The notes: generated by a model from the sequence alone, not told the origin. A stretch of 64,000 nt of DNA from Enterococcus sp. DIV0212c (GCF_017377505.1 NZ_JAFREN010000007.1:1-64000), one strand, 5' to 3'; counted from the stretch's first letter, positions 1 through 9,132 are shown. Numbers and translations are program-made.

Positions 1-38
1 ACTTTTGTTCTATCCTTTTTAATGATTATGGAAATAAA

Positions 39-905
39 TTATGCTTTGTTAGCAGAACCGAACCATTCGATACGTTGTTCAACTAATTCAGTAACAGCTT
101 TTGTTCCTGGTGCTAATAATTTACGAGGGTCAAAGCCTTTACCTTCAAGATCTTTGCCTTCTTCGATATATTTACGTGTTGCAGCTGCAAATACTTCTTG
201 ACATTCAGTATTAACGTTGATTTTAGAAACACCCATAGAGATTGCTTTTTGAACTTGCTCTAAAGGAATACCTGATCCACCGTGTAATACTAATGGAATG
301 TCACCAACAGCGTCAGCGATTTCTTGTAAGTGGTCAAATGCTAAACCAGTCCAGTTATCTGGGTATGAACCGTGGATGTTACCGATTCCGCAAGCTAGGT
401 AATCAATACCAGTTGCTACCATTTGTACACATTCTTGAACGTCAGCTAATTCGCCAGAACCGATGATTCCGTCTTCTTCGCCGCCGATTGAACCAACTTC
501 ACATTCTACAGAAACGCCTTTAGCGTGTGCTTTTGCAACAACGTCTTTCGCTTTTTCGATATTTTCTTCAAATGGTAAATGAGAACCATCAAACATTACT
601 GAAGTGTAGCCGATTTCGATACATTCTAATGCATCTTCATATTCACCATGATCTAAGTGAAGAGCTACAGGTACAGTAATACCCATTGAATCGATCAAGT
701 CTTTCACTAAATCGTAACATACTTGGTATCCGCCCATGTATTTAGCAGCACCCATAGAAGTTTGGATAAGTACTGGTGCTTGTTTTGCTTCAGCACCTGC
801 AAGGATTGCTTTTGTCCATTCTAGGTTGTTTGTGTTGAATCCGCCAACACCGTAGCCGCTTTTACGAGCTGCTTTAAGAAATTCTGTTCCTGATACTAAT
901 GGCAT
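39..905 (-). CDS. fba: Class II fructose-1,6-bisphosphate aldolase
   Basis: Cytosolic glycolytic and gluconeogenic enzyme that reversibly splits fructose-1,6-bisphosphate into dihydroxyacetone phosphate and glyceraldehyde-3-phosphate with a zinc ion. The 288-residue length is normal for the short class IIA/B enzymes of Firmicutes. Zinc-ligand motif ALHLDHG lies at residues 81-87 (His83, His86), with CGIGNIHG and the phosphate-binding HGGSGI and NVNTE motifs further on. The ATG start at 905 has a strong TTAGGAGGA ribosome binding site. A perfect 17-nt palindrome sits in the 5' untranslated region. The gene appears monocistronic. Identification is firm. Confidence 0.97.
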   Translation of the reverse strand: MPLVSGTEFLKAARKSGYGVGGFNTNNLEWTKAILAGAEAKQAPVLIQTSMGAAKYMGGYQVCYDLVKDLIDSMGITVPVALHLDHGEYEDALECIEIGYTSVMFDGSHLPFEENIEKAKDVVAKAHAKGVSVECEVGSIGGEEDGIIGSGELADVQECVQMVATGIDYLACGIGNIHGSYPDNWTGLAFDHLQEIADAVGDIPLVLHGGSGIPLEQVQKAISMGVSKINVNTECQEVFAAATRKYIEEGKDLEGKGFDPRKLLAPGTKAVTELVEQRIEWFGSANKA

Positions 906-943
906 AATAAAATTCCTCCTAAGTTTTAAAAAAACTTTATTTG

Positions 944-960
944 TTAAGGGTATCCCTTAA
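944..960. promoter_or_regulatory. Perfect palindrome in the fba leader
   Basis: TTAAGGGTATCCCTTAA is a perfect 7+3+7 inverted repeat about 40 nt upstream of the fba start codon. It could be a repressor operator or an mRNA hairpin. No T-tract follows directly, so it is not a plain terminator. No known operator consensus was recognised. Confidence 0.45.
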
Positions 961-1079
961 CCAACAGTTATATTTTAGCAGACTTTTTAGTACTTTTCTA
1001 CTAAAATTAACTTTTTCAGAAAACTTTTGTCCAGACTTTCACAAAACTAAAGACACTTCCGGCTTTTTGTCTAAAAAAA

Positions 1080-1113
1080 AGAGTGAACGGCTATTGAATA
1101 ATGCCTTCACTCT
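1080..1113 (-). terminator. Intrinsic terminator downstream of the LRR protein gene
   Basis: AGAGTGAA-GG arms pair across a 13-nt centre, and on the minus strand the hairpin is followed by a run of eight T. It lies about 90 nt after the stop of the secreted LRR protein gene. Confidence 0.8.
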
Positions 1114-1204
1114 GTTAAACCTCATTATGAAATTTGTTAGTCGAAGTCAAAATCACACAAAATTATAAAACACATATTCTTTGTACTTACTTCTATTTAT
1201 TTGT

Positions 1205-2086
1205 CTACTTCCAGATAATAGGGATTTCTGCGTAACCATTATAAGAAAAGTTACCTTTCTTGATTTCCCATCTAAAATTAAGAAATTCTTCACCTTCATC
1301 CCCTTCTTCTTCATTAGGATTTTCAATGTCCGTCCATTTTAGAACTCCATCCTCCACACTTACATCGTAATACTGAATTTCTGCTCCTTCGAATTGTTTA
1401 GATAGAATGATTGGATCGATCATTTGATAATTAGTCATACCCTTCTTCAAAACAATTGTTTGCATCTTACCTCTTGTCGCTATCCGTACATTTTCAAGAT
1501 TTGGCATGTTGTTCAACGCTGAAATATCAAGTAACGCCAAATTATTAGTAAGTCCACTACCTTTCTCTCCCATAACGTTTCGACTAGCATAAAGTTGTAT
1601 ATTGATCTTTTTAACTTTAGTTAATTTAGAAAAATCTGATAAATCTGGTATCGAACCGCCAACTCCTATTTCAAGTTCTTCTATTTTAGTTAAATTTGAC
1701 AACGGGCGAAAATCAGAAATATATCCAAATTCTATATTGACCCTTTTGGCATTTTCAACATATTGTGCTCCCTCTAAGGATGTATCTTCGTCAAAGAACT
1801 CTGTTGACACGTCATCCAAATATTTCATATCACTTTTCTTAATTAGACCATAATTATCCAAAAGTTCTTGAGCATCATTAGCTCTATTTTCTTCTCCCAT
1901 TTCCTCTAAAAGATGAATAGCAGTTCCCGCAAAAGCCATTCTCAGAGGAGGACTTGGTACATATGCATAGTCTGATTCATACATACTACGCTTCGTTTGT
2001 TTCTCAGCATTCACTGTTGTTGTTATTCCACCAAGTAATAAACCAACCATTATTAAAGCAAATCCTATCAATTTTTTCTTCTTCAC
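1205..2086 (-). CDS. Secreted protein with internalin-like leucine-rich repeats
   Basis: Function unknown. The 293-residue product begins with a classical signal peptide (KKKK, a hydrophobic stretch to about residue 24, likely cleavage after VNA). Three imperfect leucine-rich repeats of internalin style are visible in the middle (ISDFRPLSNLTKIEELEI, then IPDLSDFSKLTKVKKINI, then LLDISALNNMPNLENVRI). The C-terminal part is acidic (NEEEGDEGEE). No LPXTG anchor or lipobox is seen, so it should be released or held non-covalently. The start is GTG at 2086, with AAGGGGTGG just upstream. Internalin-type repeats usually bind protein ligands, but no partner can be inferred here. Confidence 0.8.
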   Translation of the reverse strand: MKKKKLIGFALIMVGLLLGGITTTVNAEKQTKRSMYESDYAYVPSPPLRMAFAGTAIHLLEEMGEENRANDAQELLDNYGLIKKSDMKYLDDVSTEFFDEDTSLEGAQYVENAKRVNIEFGYISDFRPLSNLTKIEELEIGVGGSIPDLSDFSKLTKVKKINIQLYASRNVMGEKGSGLTNNLALLDISALNNMPNLENVRIATRGKMQTIVLKKGMTNYQMIDPIILSKQFEGAEIQYYDVSVEDGVLKWTDIENPNEEEGDEGEEFLNFRWEIKKGNFSYNGYAEIPIIWK

Positions 2087-2310
2087 TTTACCACCCCTTG
2101 ATATTTTTCGTTCAAAACTAACTTTATATCAAAAAGTCTCTTTTTTCAATGTAAACATACGTTTATTTCATCCCATAAATCCTAAATATATTATGAGTTT
2201 TTGATTTCAAGCAAGTCTTTGTAAATATTAATCATCCAACAAAGTCCAAATTTAAAATTACTTATTTATATCAGTCAAGCTTTGTAACTCTGTCCCAAAA
2301 ACAAAAAAAA

Positions 2311-2346
2311 TCTAAGTTGCAAGAACATACTTCTCGCAACTCAGAC
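2311..2346 (-). terminator. Intrinsic terminator downstream of the YitT gene
   Basis: A 15-nt imperfect inverted repeat (TCTAAGTTGCAAGAA against TTCTCGCAACTCAGA) is followed on the minus strand by eight T. It begins directly after the stop codon region of the YitT-family gene. Confidence 0.85.
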
Positions 2347-2349
2347 AGA

Positions 2350-3282
2350 TTATTTACTTTTTTTATGTTTTTTTAATTCTGGAAAGCTCCCAGTACTTTT
2401 AAAAATCCGTTGTTCATCTTCATTCGCAAATCTTCCTAATACGGAATGCGTAGGAATAATATTCATAAAAGCATTCTCATCCACTTCATAGACAATTTGC
2501 TCTAAATCATAGAGTTCATAACGCGTGATCACGATCATGATCATTCGTCCTTCTACACCAGAATAGCCACCCATAGACGGTAACAATGTCATTCCACGAA
2601 CCATTTGTTTTGAAATTGCTTGGGTAACGATTTCTGGATTAACAGTCACGATCATAGCAGTGACTTTTTGATGACTTGTATGAATCATATCGACTACTTG
2701 AGTCATACAATAAATCGAAATAATTGTATACAATGCACTTTCCCAATCAAAAACAAAACCCGCAATCACAACAATGATCCCATTTAGCATAAACATGTAA
2801 TTTCCAACCGTTTTACCTGTCGTTTTAGACAAAACAAGCGAGATGATATCCATACCACCCGTTGTAAAACCCATTTTAAGCGATAATCCTGCACCAATTC
2901 CAATCAGAACTCCACCCGCAATCGCGTTCATCAACGGATTCGTTGTAATTACTTCAATTGGAATCAAAATCGTTGTCAACGAAACCCATGCCACATTTAA
3001 AAAACTATAAATTGTTGATACTTTTCCTAATTTTAAAAACCCCAAAACAAAAATTGGAATATTTAATAACAAAATAAAAAGACCAGTATCAATCGTGATC
3101 CCAAGATTTGTATGCAATAACGTTGCAATAATCTGTGCCACACCATTCATTCCAGCAGAAAAAACTTTGGCCGGAATCAAAAAAAAGTTTAAACTAATCG
3201 CTACTAAAATACCCGTAACAAAAATAACAGCAAATTTTTTCAACGTTTCACTTTGTTTATATGAAATAACCCACTTACTCAA
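2350..3282 (-). CDS. YitT family membrane protein (DUF161/DUF2179)
   Basis: Integral membrane protein of unknown transport role. The 310 residues hold about five or six hydrophobic segments in the first 200 residues, with glycine-rich helices (GGVLIGIGAGLSLKMG, FTTGGMDIIS) typical of the YitT_membrane domain. A soluble C-terminal DUF2179 domain follows (from about residue 215: VTAMIVTVNPEIV ... RGMTLLPSMGGYSG). The start is TTG at 3282, supported by GAGGAGG six nucleotides upstream; no better ATG exists. The gene is transcribed divergently from yajQ. Confidence 0.92.
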   Translation of the reverse strand: MSKWVISYKQSETLKKFAVIFVTGILVAISLNFFLIPAKVFSAGMNGVAQIIATLLHTNLGITIDTGLFILLLNIPIFVLGFLKLGKVSTIYSFLNVAWVSLTTILIPIEVITTNPLMNAIAGGVLIGIGAGLSLKMGFTTGGMDIISLVLSKTTGKTVGNYMFMLNGIIVVIAGFVFDWESALYTIISIYCMTQVVDMIHTSHQKVTAMIVTVNPEIVTQAISKQMVRGMTLLPSMGGYSGVEGRMIMIVITRYELYDLEQIVYEVDENAFMNIIPTHSVLGRFANEDEQRIFKSTGSFPELKKHKKSK

Positions 3283-3485
3283 TTAGATCCTCCTCTTTAA
3301 GAAAAAGCTGAACAGTCGTTACAGCTTTGATTCATCACTTATTTAACAGTAAAATTCTCCTGAATTAGAATAACAGCTCGCTGTAAAAAAGAAAAGAAAA
3401 ATTGATTAAAATGAGGATTATTTTATTCTACTTTGGGCTCACAACATCACTTGATTCCTCTATTCTTCAAAAATTGTTTTTCTAC

Positions 3486-3513
3486 TTGTTTCTTCGCTAT
3501 TTAATGGTACTAT
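3486..3513 (+). promoter_or_regulatory. Candidate promoter of yajQ
   Basis: TTGTTT (3486-3491) and TACTAT (3508-3513) are separated by 16 nt, about 30 nt upstream of the yajQ ATG. Confidence 0.5.
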
Positions 3514-3545
3514 AAAAGTAAGAAATAATGAGAGGAGCAATTTTA

Positions 3546-4040
3546 ATGGCAGCAAAAGAAGCAAGTTTCGATGTAACATCTGAAATAAACATGGAAGAAG
3601 TCAAAAATTCGATCCAAATCGCATTGAAAGAAATCAAAAATCGTTTTGACTTTAAAGGTTCAATTGCAGATATAAAATTAGAAAACAATAAATTAGTGGT
3701 AGTTGCAGAAGATGACTACAAAATCGAACAGGTCAAAGACGTTTTGTTCAGCAAGTTAGTTAAACGAGAAGTACCTATTAAAAATATCCACTTCTCAACA
3801 AGTGAAAAAGCGCTTGGTGGTTCTGCCCGCCAATACGGTGATTTGATTAGTGGGATCGATAAAGATAACGCTAAAAAAATCAATGTGGCAATCAAAAATT
3901 CTGGTATAAAAGTCAAATCACAAATCCAAGAAGATCAAATCAGAGTAACTGGAAAAAGCCGTGATGACTTGCAAAAAGTGATTACTTTGCTTAGAAATTT
4001 AGATTTACCAGTAGAATTACAATTTACCAATTTTCGTTAA
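3546..4040 (+). CDS. yajQ: YajQ family nucleotide-binding protein
   Basis: Small cytosolic protein of the YajQ/UPF0234 family, members of which bind cyclic-di-GMP or nucleic acids. The 164-residue product has the usual length and two ferredoxin-like halves. It starts MAAKEASFDVTSEINMEEV and carries the conserved RFDFKGS and QVKDVL stretches. An in-frame ATG at 3528 lies inside the ribosome binding region, so the ATG at 3546 with AGAGGAG upstream is preferred. The gene is monocistronic on the plus strand and ends at a strong terminator. Its role in enterococci is not defined. Confidence 0.95.
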   Translation: MAAKEASFDVTSEINMEEVKNSIQIALKEIKNRFDFKGSIADIKLENNKLVVVAEDDYKIEQVKDVLFSKLVKREVPIKNIHFSTSEKALGGSARQYGDLISGIDKDNAKKINVAIKNSGIKVKSQIQEDQIRVTGKSRDDLQKVITLLRNLDLPVELQFTNFR

Positions 4041-4043
4041 TAT

Positions 4044-4092
4044 AAACGCATAAGCCGCTGGAGAAAATTTCCCCGCTACTTATGCGTTTTTC
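4044..4092 (+). terminator. Terminator of yajQ
   Basis: AAACGCATAAG pairs with CTTATGCGTTTT across a GC-containing inner stem and ends in five T on the plus strand. Confidence 0.85.
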
Positions 4093-4227
4093 TATAACTG
4101 CTTGTTGTTAAATCCGTTACTACTGCCCTCACATAAATCCGCAATATATTTCCCCGTTTTGTTTTCTTGAAAAGATAGTTCAGATATTGATGACGGTAAT
4201 TTCTGATCTCCATTCTGTCTCATTTAT

Positions 4228-5193
4228 CTATTCACTCAAAAACTCTGATAACTCTTGCTGATTTTTACCACTATTTAAACCAACGATCAAGCGAATACGT
4301 GCTTTTGGTCCATTTAGCCCTCTAGAAAAAATAATCCCCATTTTCTTCAGATTAACTCCGCCGCCTTCATAGTCATAAATATCTTCAGCAATCCCATTAG
4401 AACAACGAGAAACCAAAACAATTGGAATCTTTCTTGTTAAAAGTCTTTCTATTGCAGGCAGTGTTTCTGGTGGAAGATTGCCTGCACCTAAAGCTTCAAT
4501 CACAATCCCGTTGGTTTGGTCATTATCAACCAAATCAAATAAACTACCGTCCATGCCAGCATACGCTTTAATAACATAAACTTCTCCAGTAACACTATGA
4601 ATATCACAAACTTCTTGAGGACGAACCTCACTGGCAAAAAACGTTCGTTCCTTAGCGATCATACCAATAGGTCCAAATGTCGGCGTACGGAAGGTTGCAA
4701 CATTTGTGGTATGCGTTTTTGTTACATAACGAGCGGTGTGAATCTCATCGTTCATTACGACAAGCACACCTTTTCCGTAAGAATCATCAGAACACGCTGT
4801 CCAAACAGCACTAATAAAATTATATAAACCATCTGTTCCGATTTCATTACTTGAACGCATGGCACCAGTTAGCACAACAGGAATTTTACGTTCCAAGGTA
4901 ATATCTAAAAAATAAGCAGTTTCTTCTAATGTATCTGTTCCATGAGTGATTACAACGCCATCAACATCTTCTGAATAAGCCTTCTGGATACGTTGTTTTA
5001 ATTCTAGCATTCGTTCTAAAGTCATATGAGGTGAAGGGATATTGAAAATCGGTTCTACAACCAAATTGACTTTTCCTGCTAATAGTTCTTCTTGATCAAG
5101 CAATGGATTCATATGATTGGTCGTAACATTTCCATCTGCCTCTTTTGACATGGAAATTGTGCCGCCTGTATGCAAAACTAATATTGTTTTCAT
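4228..5193 (-). CDS. ansA: Type I L-asparaginase
   Basis: Hydrolyses asparagine to aspartate and ammonia. The absence of a signal peptide indicates a cytosolic enzyme. The 321-residue length fits AnsA. Both catalytic threonine motifs are present: TGGTISM near the N-terminus (Thr12) and HGTDTLEETAYFL (Thr86, Asp87), with the conserved TGAMR and GxGNLPP regions. The gene is single. Its ATG has GGGGAC upstream. A downstream terminator was not clearly seen. Confidence 0.95.
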   Translation of the reverse strand: MKTILVLHTGGTISMSKEADGNVTTNHMNPLLDQEELLAGKVNLVVEPIFNIPSPHMTLERMLELKQRIQKAYSEDVDGVVITHGTDTLEETAYFLDITLERKIPVVLTGAMRSSNEIGTDGLYNFISAVWTACSDDSYGKGVLVVMNDEIHTARYVTKTHTTNVATFRTPTFGPIGMIAKERTFFASEVRPQEVCDIHSVTGEVYVIKAYAGMDGSLFDLVDNDQTNGIVIEALGAGNLPPETLPAIERLLTRKIPIVLVSRCSNGIAEDIYDYEGGGVNLKKMGIIFSRGLNGPKARIRLIVGLNSGKNQQELSEFLSE

Positions 5194-5252
5194 TTTTAGT
5201 CCCCTTATGATTATTTTATTTATGCAGACTTAAGGTCTACTACTCAAAAAAG

Positions 5253-5275
5253 AGCCGATAATCAGAAATTCGGCT
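5253..5275 (-). terminator. Terminator of the nuclease-helicase gene
   Basis: AGCCGA and TTCGGCT form a short GC-rich stem followed by a CTTTTTT run on the minus strand, about 100 nt after the gene at 5373. Confidence 0.75.
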
Positions 5276-5372
5276 TTTTCTATACTAATTATATTTACAC
5301 AAAAACATTTTTTTATCTCTCAATACTTCTGTTAGTATACCAGTAAGTGTCGTTTTTTTCTATTTACATTAT

Positions 5373-7736
5373 TCAATTCAACTGCCAAAATCGCTGCATC
5401 AACTGCTTCGTCTGTTCAGGTGAGTAACTGGTTTGAACCCCATTCCAATGTGGCGGAAATAAACGTTGAACAGGCGCTGATGAAAAACGTTGATCTAAAA
5501 GCAAAACTACTCCTTGATCTGCTGCATCTCTAATTACGCGACCTGCCGCTTGTAACACTTTATTCATCCCAGGAATCTGGTAAGCAAATTGGAACCCTAG
5601 GTGTTTTTCTAGATCATAATAACCTTTGATCAATTCTTGTTCATGATTGATCTGCGGTAAACCGACACCCACAATTGCAGTCCCAATCAAACGGCTTCCT
5701 TTTAAATCAATTCCCTCTGAAAAGATACCGCCTAATACGCAAAAAGCAATCAATGTTTCTTTGGGCTCTGAAACAAAATCAGCTAAAAAATTTTCCCGTT
5801 CCGCTTCATTCATCATCGTTGCCTGAATTTTTGTTTTGACTGTAGGATTTTTTTGTCGGAACATTTCATAAATAATATCCATATAAGAATAAGATGGAAA
5901 GAAAACAAAATAATTTCCTTTTTTTTGTTGGATCATATTAGTCAAGCTTTCGATAATTTTGTCATAACTCTTCTCACGTTCTTTATAGGTTGTCTGAATG
6001 TACTTTTCGATCACCAATAATTGATTTTCTTTTGGAAAAGGACTGGGAATTCGATAGCGCAAACTTTCTTCCCCACCACCTAAAACCTCCTGATAATAAT
6101 CCAATGGCGTTAAACTCGCTGAAAATAAAATACTTGCTTTTCCTTTATCCAATTTTTGCTGTAAAAGGTACGATGGATCGATACAAAATTGCTTGACACT
6201 AATATCGTAGTTTTGACAATTTACGTAAGTACAATAATGATCATCATAACTTTCACTTATTTTCGTATAATTCAGTAAGTCAAAGTAAACAGTCAACACT
6301 TGATTCAGCTCAGCATGGTCTTGATTTTCCGGCAGCCATTCTTTTATTTTTTCAGCTAACGAATAGGCAACTTTGACCAGAGAATCGATAGGTTCTTTTT
6401 GGTGTAAAAATTCTGTAGCTTCATCTTCACAAACTTGTTTGATACGATCAAATTCTTTTTCAATTTTGCTAATCCCTCGGATCAATTTAGTTTGTTTTTT
6501 ATCAAGCAGTGCTTTTAGTGTAGACAGTTTACTTTTAGACAATACCGCTGAGTACATTTCCCGTGAACGATTAACTAAATTATGGACCTCATCCACTAAG
6601 AAGATATTTTCTTTCACTTCTGTTTGCTCTTCAAAGAAACGTCTTAGATAAACGACAGGATCAAATAAATAGTTATAATCACAAATCACTAGATCGCACC
6701 ATAAACTAACATCTAAAGACAATTCAAACGGACATAAGGTGTGTTTACGTGCATATAATTCAATCACTTCACGTGTAAATTGATTTTCATTATTCAACAG
6801 GTCCCAAAGGCCTTCATTTAATCGATCATAATAACCGTTCGCAAATGGACAAGCTTCTGGTGTGCAATTTCTTTCTGTTAAAAAACAAATTTTATCCTTT
6901 GCGGTTAATGTAACACTCTTTAACTTCAAGTCTTTTTGTTTCATGGCTTCTACTGCATCTTCTGCTACTTGTCGTGTAATCGTTTTAGCTGTTAGGTAAA
7001 AAACTCTTTCTGCTTGCTCTTCACCAATCGCCTTTAATGTTGGAAATAAGGTAGAGATCGTTTTGCCTGTACCAGTTGGTGCTTCAACAAACAATTTTTG
7101 GTCGCTTAAAATCGTTTTATAAACAGCGACTGCTAATTCTCTTTGTCCTACCCGATAATCTCCATATGGAAAAGGCAGTTTTTTTAATGATTGGTTTCGA
7201 ATCGTGCGCCAGTTTGCTTTAAAAATCAACCATTGTTCATATCTTTGTGTCAGGTCATCAAAAAATACTTTTAATTCTTCTTTAGTAAATTCCTTTTTTT
7301 GTCGAGTGATTTCTTCTGTTGTTGTTTGGTAATAGGTCAATTGTAAGGTGATCATATCCAACTCTTCCTGCTGGCAATAAATATGTCCATAACACATTAC
7401 CTGATACCAAAACATATCTATTTGCTCGTCCAATAACTCTGAAAATGCAGGTTCGGATGTTTTGATTTCATCGATTACTGTTCTTTCTTGCTCATCAATA
7501 AAAATCCCGTCTGCACGACCTTCGATTATGTATATTTGTTGGTTTAATTCTATGTCAATTGCTAGTTTGATTTCTTTTTGATATGAATCTCCGGCTGCTT
7601 TTTGAAGCTTCCGATGGATTTTAGCTCCTTCTAACGCTGTATGTTCACTTGTATTTGTATATCTAGCATCAATACTACCTCTGCGTAAAATAAACTCCAC
7701 TAATTTGCGGACTGCGATTCTTTGAGTATTCGGCAT
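5373..7736 (-). CDS. RecB-type nuclease fused to XPD/DinG-type Fe-S helicase
   Basis: Predicted DNA repair helicase with an added nuclease. Numbering from the ATG at 7736 (787 residues), the N-terminal domain shows the complete PD-(D/E)XK RecB/Cas4 set: Asp76 in EGRAD, Glu90-x-Lys92 in DEIK, and Gln112-x3-Tyr116. The helicase follows: Walker A APTGTGKT at about 219-226, four cysteines at about 284, 291, 296 and 335 suited to a [4Fe-4S] cluster, and DEVH at about 382. The C-terminal motif GRVIRD fits superfamily 2. The upstream in-frame GTG at 7748 lacks a ribosome binding site, whereas GGTGGG precedes the ATG. Substrate is unknown; DNA repair is inferred from the families. Confidence 0.88.
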   Translation of the reverse strand: MPNTQRIAVRKLVEFILRRGSIDARYTNTSEHTALEGAKIHRKLQKAAGDSYQKEIKLAIDIELNQQIYIIEGRADGIFIDEQERTVIDEIKTSEPAFSELLDEQIDMFWYQVMCYGHIYCQQEELDMITLQLTYYQTTTEEITRQKKEFTKEELKVFFDDLTQRYEQWLIFKANWRTIRNQSLKKLPFPYGDYRVGQRELAVAVYKTILSDQKLFVEAPTGTGKTISTLFPTLKAIGEEQAERVFYLTAKTITRQVAEDAVEAMKQKDLKLKSVTLTAKDKICFLTERNCTPEACPFANGYYDRLNEGLWDLLNNENQFTREVIELYARKHTLCPFELSLDVSLWCDLVICDYNYLFDPVVYLRRFFEEQTEVKENIFLVDEVHNLVNRSREMYSAVLSKSKLSTLKALLDKKQTKLIRGISKIEKEFDRIKQVCEDEATEFLHQKEPIDSLVKVAYSLAEKIKEWLPENQDHAELNQVLTVYFDLLNYTKISESYDDHYCTYVNCQNYDISVKQFCIDPSYLLQQKLDKGKASILFSASLTPLDYYQEVLGGGEESLRYRIPSPFPKENQLLVIEKYIQTTYKEREKSYDKIIESLTNMIQQKKGNYFVFFPSYSYMDIIYEMFRQKNPTVKTKIQATMMNEAERENFLADFVSEPKETLIAFCVLGGIFSEGIDLKGSRLIGTAIVGVGLPQINHEQELIKGYYDLEKHLGFQFAYQIPGMNKVLQAAGRVIRDAADQGVVLLLDQRFSSAPVQRLFPPHWNGVQTSYSPEQTKQLMQRFWQLN

Positions 7737-7787
7737 GTTCCATCCCACCTATCATTTATTTATTATAGAACATACATTCGCAAAATG

Positions 7788-7833
7788 AAAGAGGAGCGAA
7801 CAAAACTTTTTCAGTCCTGCTCACTCCTCTTTT
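7788..7833 (-). terminator. Terminator of argJ
   Basis: AAAGAGGAG(C)GA pairs with TC(A)CTCCTCTTT across a 20-nt loop, 45 nt after argJ. The minus-strand T-tract is interrupted, so efficiency is uncertain. Confidence 0.6.
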
Positions 7834-7877
7834 AAAAACATAATAAAGTAGCTCAATTCTGACAAAAAATGATATCA

Positions 7878-9035
7878 CTACGTCGAATAATCACTATTTA
7901 TTTTGACATATTCATAACTCAAATCACAGCCAATTACCTCAAAACTTTCTGATCCTTGATGAAGATCTACCGTTAAATAGATATCTTCATTTTGTTCAAT
8001 GTACGCTGCAATCTGACTGATGTTTTGCTTTTCTTCATTATTATTTGAAAAAATAGGATACTTGCCATAATAGATTTCTACTTTATTCTGGTCAAAAATC
8101 AAACCCTCTGTTTTTCCAAGCGCCATTGCGATACGGCCCCAATTAGGATCATTGCCAAATAAAGCAGTTTTTACTAACGGCGAGTTGATGATTGATTTTC
8201 CAGCTTTTTTAGCTTGTTCCTGACTTTCAGCATTCTTAACTGTGACAAACATGGTTTTCGAAGCACCTTCAGCATCTTTTACAACATCTAAAGCGAGTTC
8301 TTTACAAATTTGATTTAGTCCTGCTTGCAAGTCTGTTTTTTCAACTTCATAATGACCACTAGCTAAAAAAGCGACCGTATCACTTGTGCTTGTATCTGTA
8401 TCAATACTAATCGTATTAAAAGACTGATCTACTGCTGTTTTTAGCATCGGATAAATGTCCTCTTTACTGATTTTAGCATCCGTTAAAATATACGCCAACA
8501 TCGTCGCCATATTTGGTTCAATCATTCCAGAGCCCTTAACGATACCTAAAATCGTCCCATTATTGACTTTGAGACTGCGAACCTTGATTCGTTGATCCGT
8601 TGTTAAAATAGCTTGTGCAAAATTCTCGTAAGTACTTTCCAATGCAAGCGAATTATTCTCCAAAAAATCTTCGATCAGTTCGATTGGCAATTGAGGCCCA
8701 ATCAAGCCTGTTGAAGAGGGCAAAATAGTTTCTTTTTTAATCTGTAGCTTACTGGATAATTGTTCTAAAATCTTATATTCATTTTCTCTACCAATTTTCC
8801 CAGTGGCTACATTAGCTATGCCACTAGTCACAACCACTGCCTGCAATTCAGCATTTTTTACATGCTCTTTACCGATCGGTATACATTCCCCACAAAACGT
8901 ATTCTTGGTAAAAACAGCTGCCCCATGACACAGCTTGTCTGCTACGATCAAGCCAAAGTCTTTTTTTCTTTTTTTTATCCCAACATGTGTGCCATAAAAT
9001 TTAAATCCTTTTGGTATTTTTTCATACTCTTCCAT
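7878..9035 (-). CDS. argJ: Orphan ArgJ (ornithine/glutamate acetyltransferase) family protein
   Basis: ArgJ moves the acetyl group from N-acetylornithine to glutamate in the cyclic arginine pathway and matures by self-cleavage. The 385 residues span the full family length. The cleavage site and nucleophile are intact (KGSGM at 167-171, MATML with Thr178) and so is the oxyanion motif SSTGLIG (106-112). The usual N-terminal motif NSGxANACTG is altered to TSGIANVATG. No argC, argB, argD or argF lies nearby, and the gene has its own promoter and terminator, which is unusual. Arginine synthesis is therefore uncertain; a different acetyl acceptor is possible. Confidence 0.87.
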   Translation of the reverse strand: MEEYEKIPKGFKFYGTHVGIKKRKKDFGLIVADKLCHGAAVFTKNTFCGECIPIGKEHVKNAELQAVVVTSGIANVATGKIGRENEYKILEQLSSKLQIKKETILPSSTGLIGPQLPIELIEDFLENNSLALESTYENFAQAILTTDQRIKVRSLKVNNGTILGIVKGSGMIEPNMATMLAYILTDAKISKEDIYPMLKTAVDQSFNTISIDTDTSTSDTVAFLASGHYEVEKTDLQAGLNQICKELALDVVKDAEGASKTMFVTVKNAESQEQAKKAGKSIINSPLVKTALFGNDPNWGRIAMALGKTEGLIFDQNKVEIYYGKYPIFSNNNEEKQNISQIAAYIEQNEDIYLTVDLHQGSESFEVIGCDLSYEYVKINSDYST

Positions 9036-9103
9036 TTTTTACACCATCCCGTAGATTATTAACTGAACATTAGTAAATCTATATATATTTCTAATTTTAT
9101 AAA

Positions 9104-9132
9104 AGTATAAATCAAAGAGAACAGATAGTCAA
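9104..9132 (-). promoter_or_regulatory. Promoter of argJ
   Basis: On the minus strand TTGACT (9127-9132) and TATACT (9104-9109) are separated by exactly 17 nt. The predicted transcript has a leader of about 60 nt before the argJ ATG. No clear arginine-repressor box was recognised in it. Confidence 0.75.

Noticed and set aside
941..1168. 75-codon plus-strand frame downstream of the LRR gene
   Set aside because: It runs through the fba leader palindrome and the terminator at 1080-1113, without a start signal.
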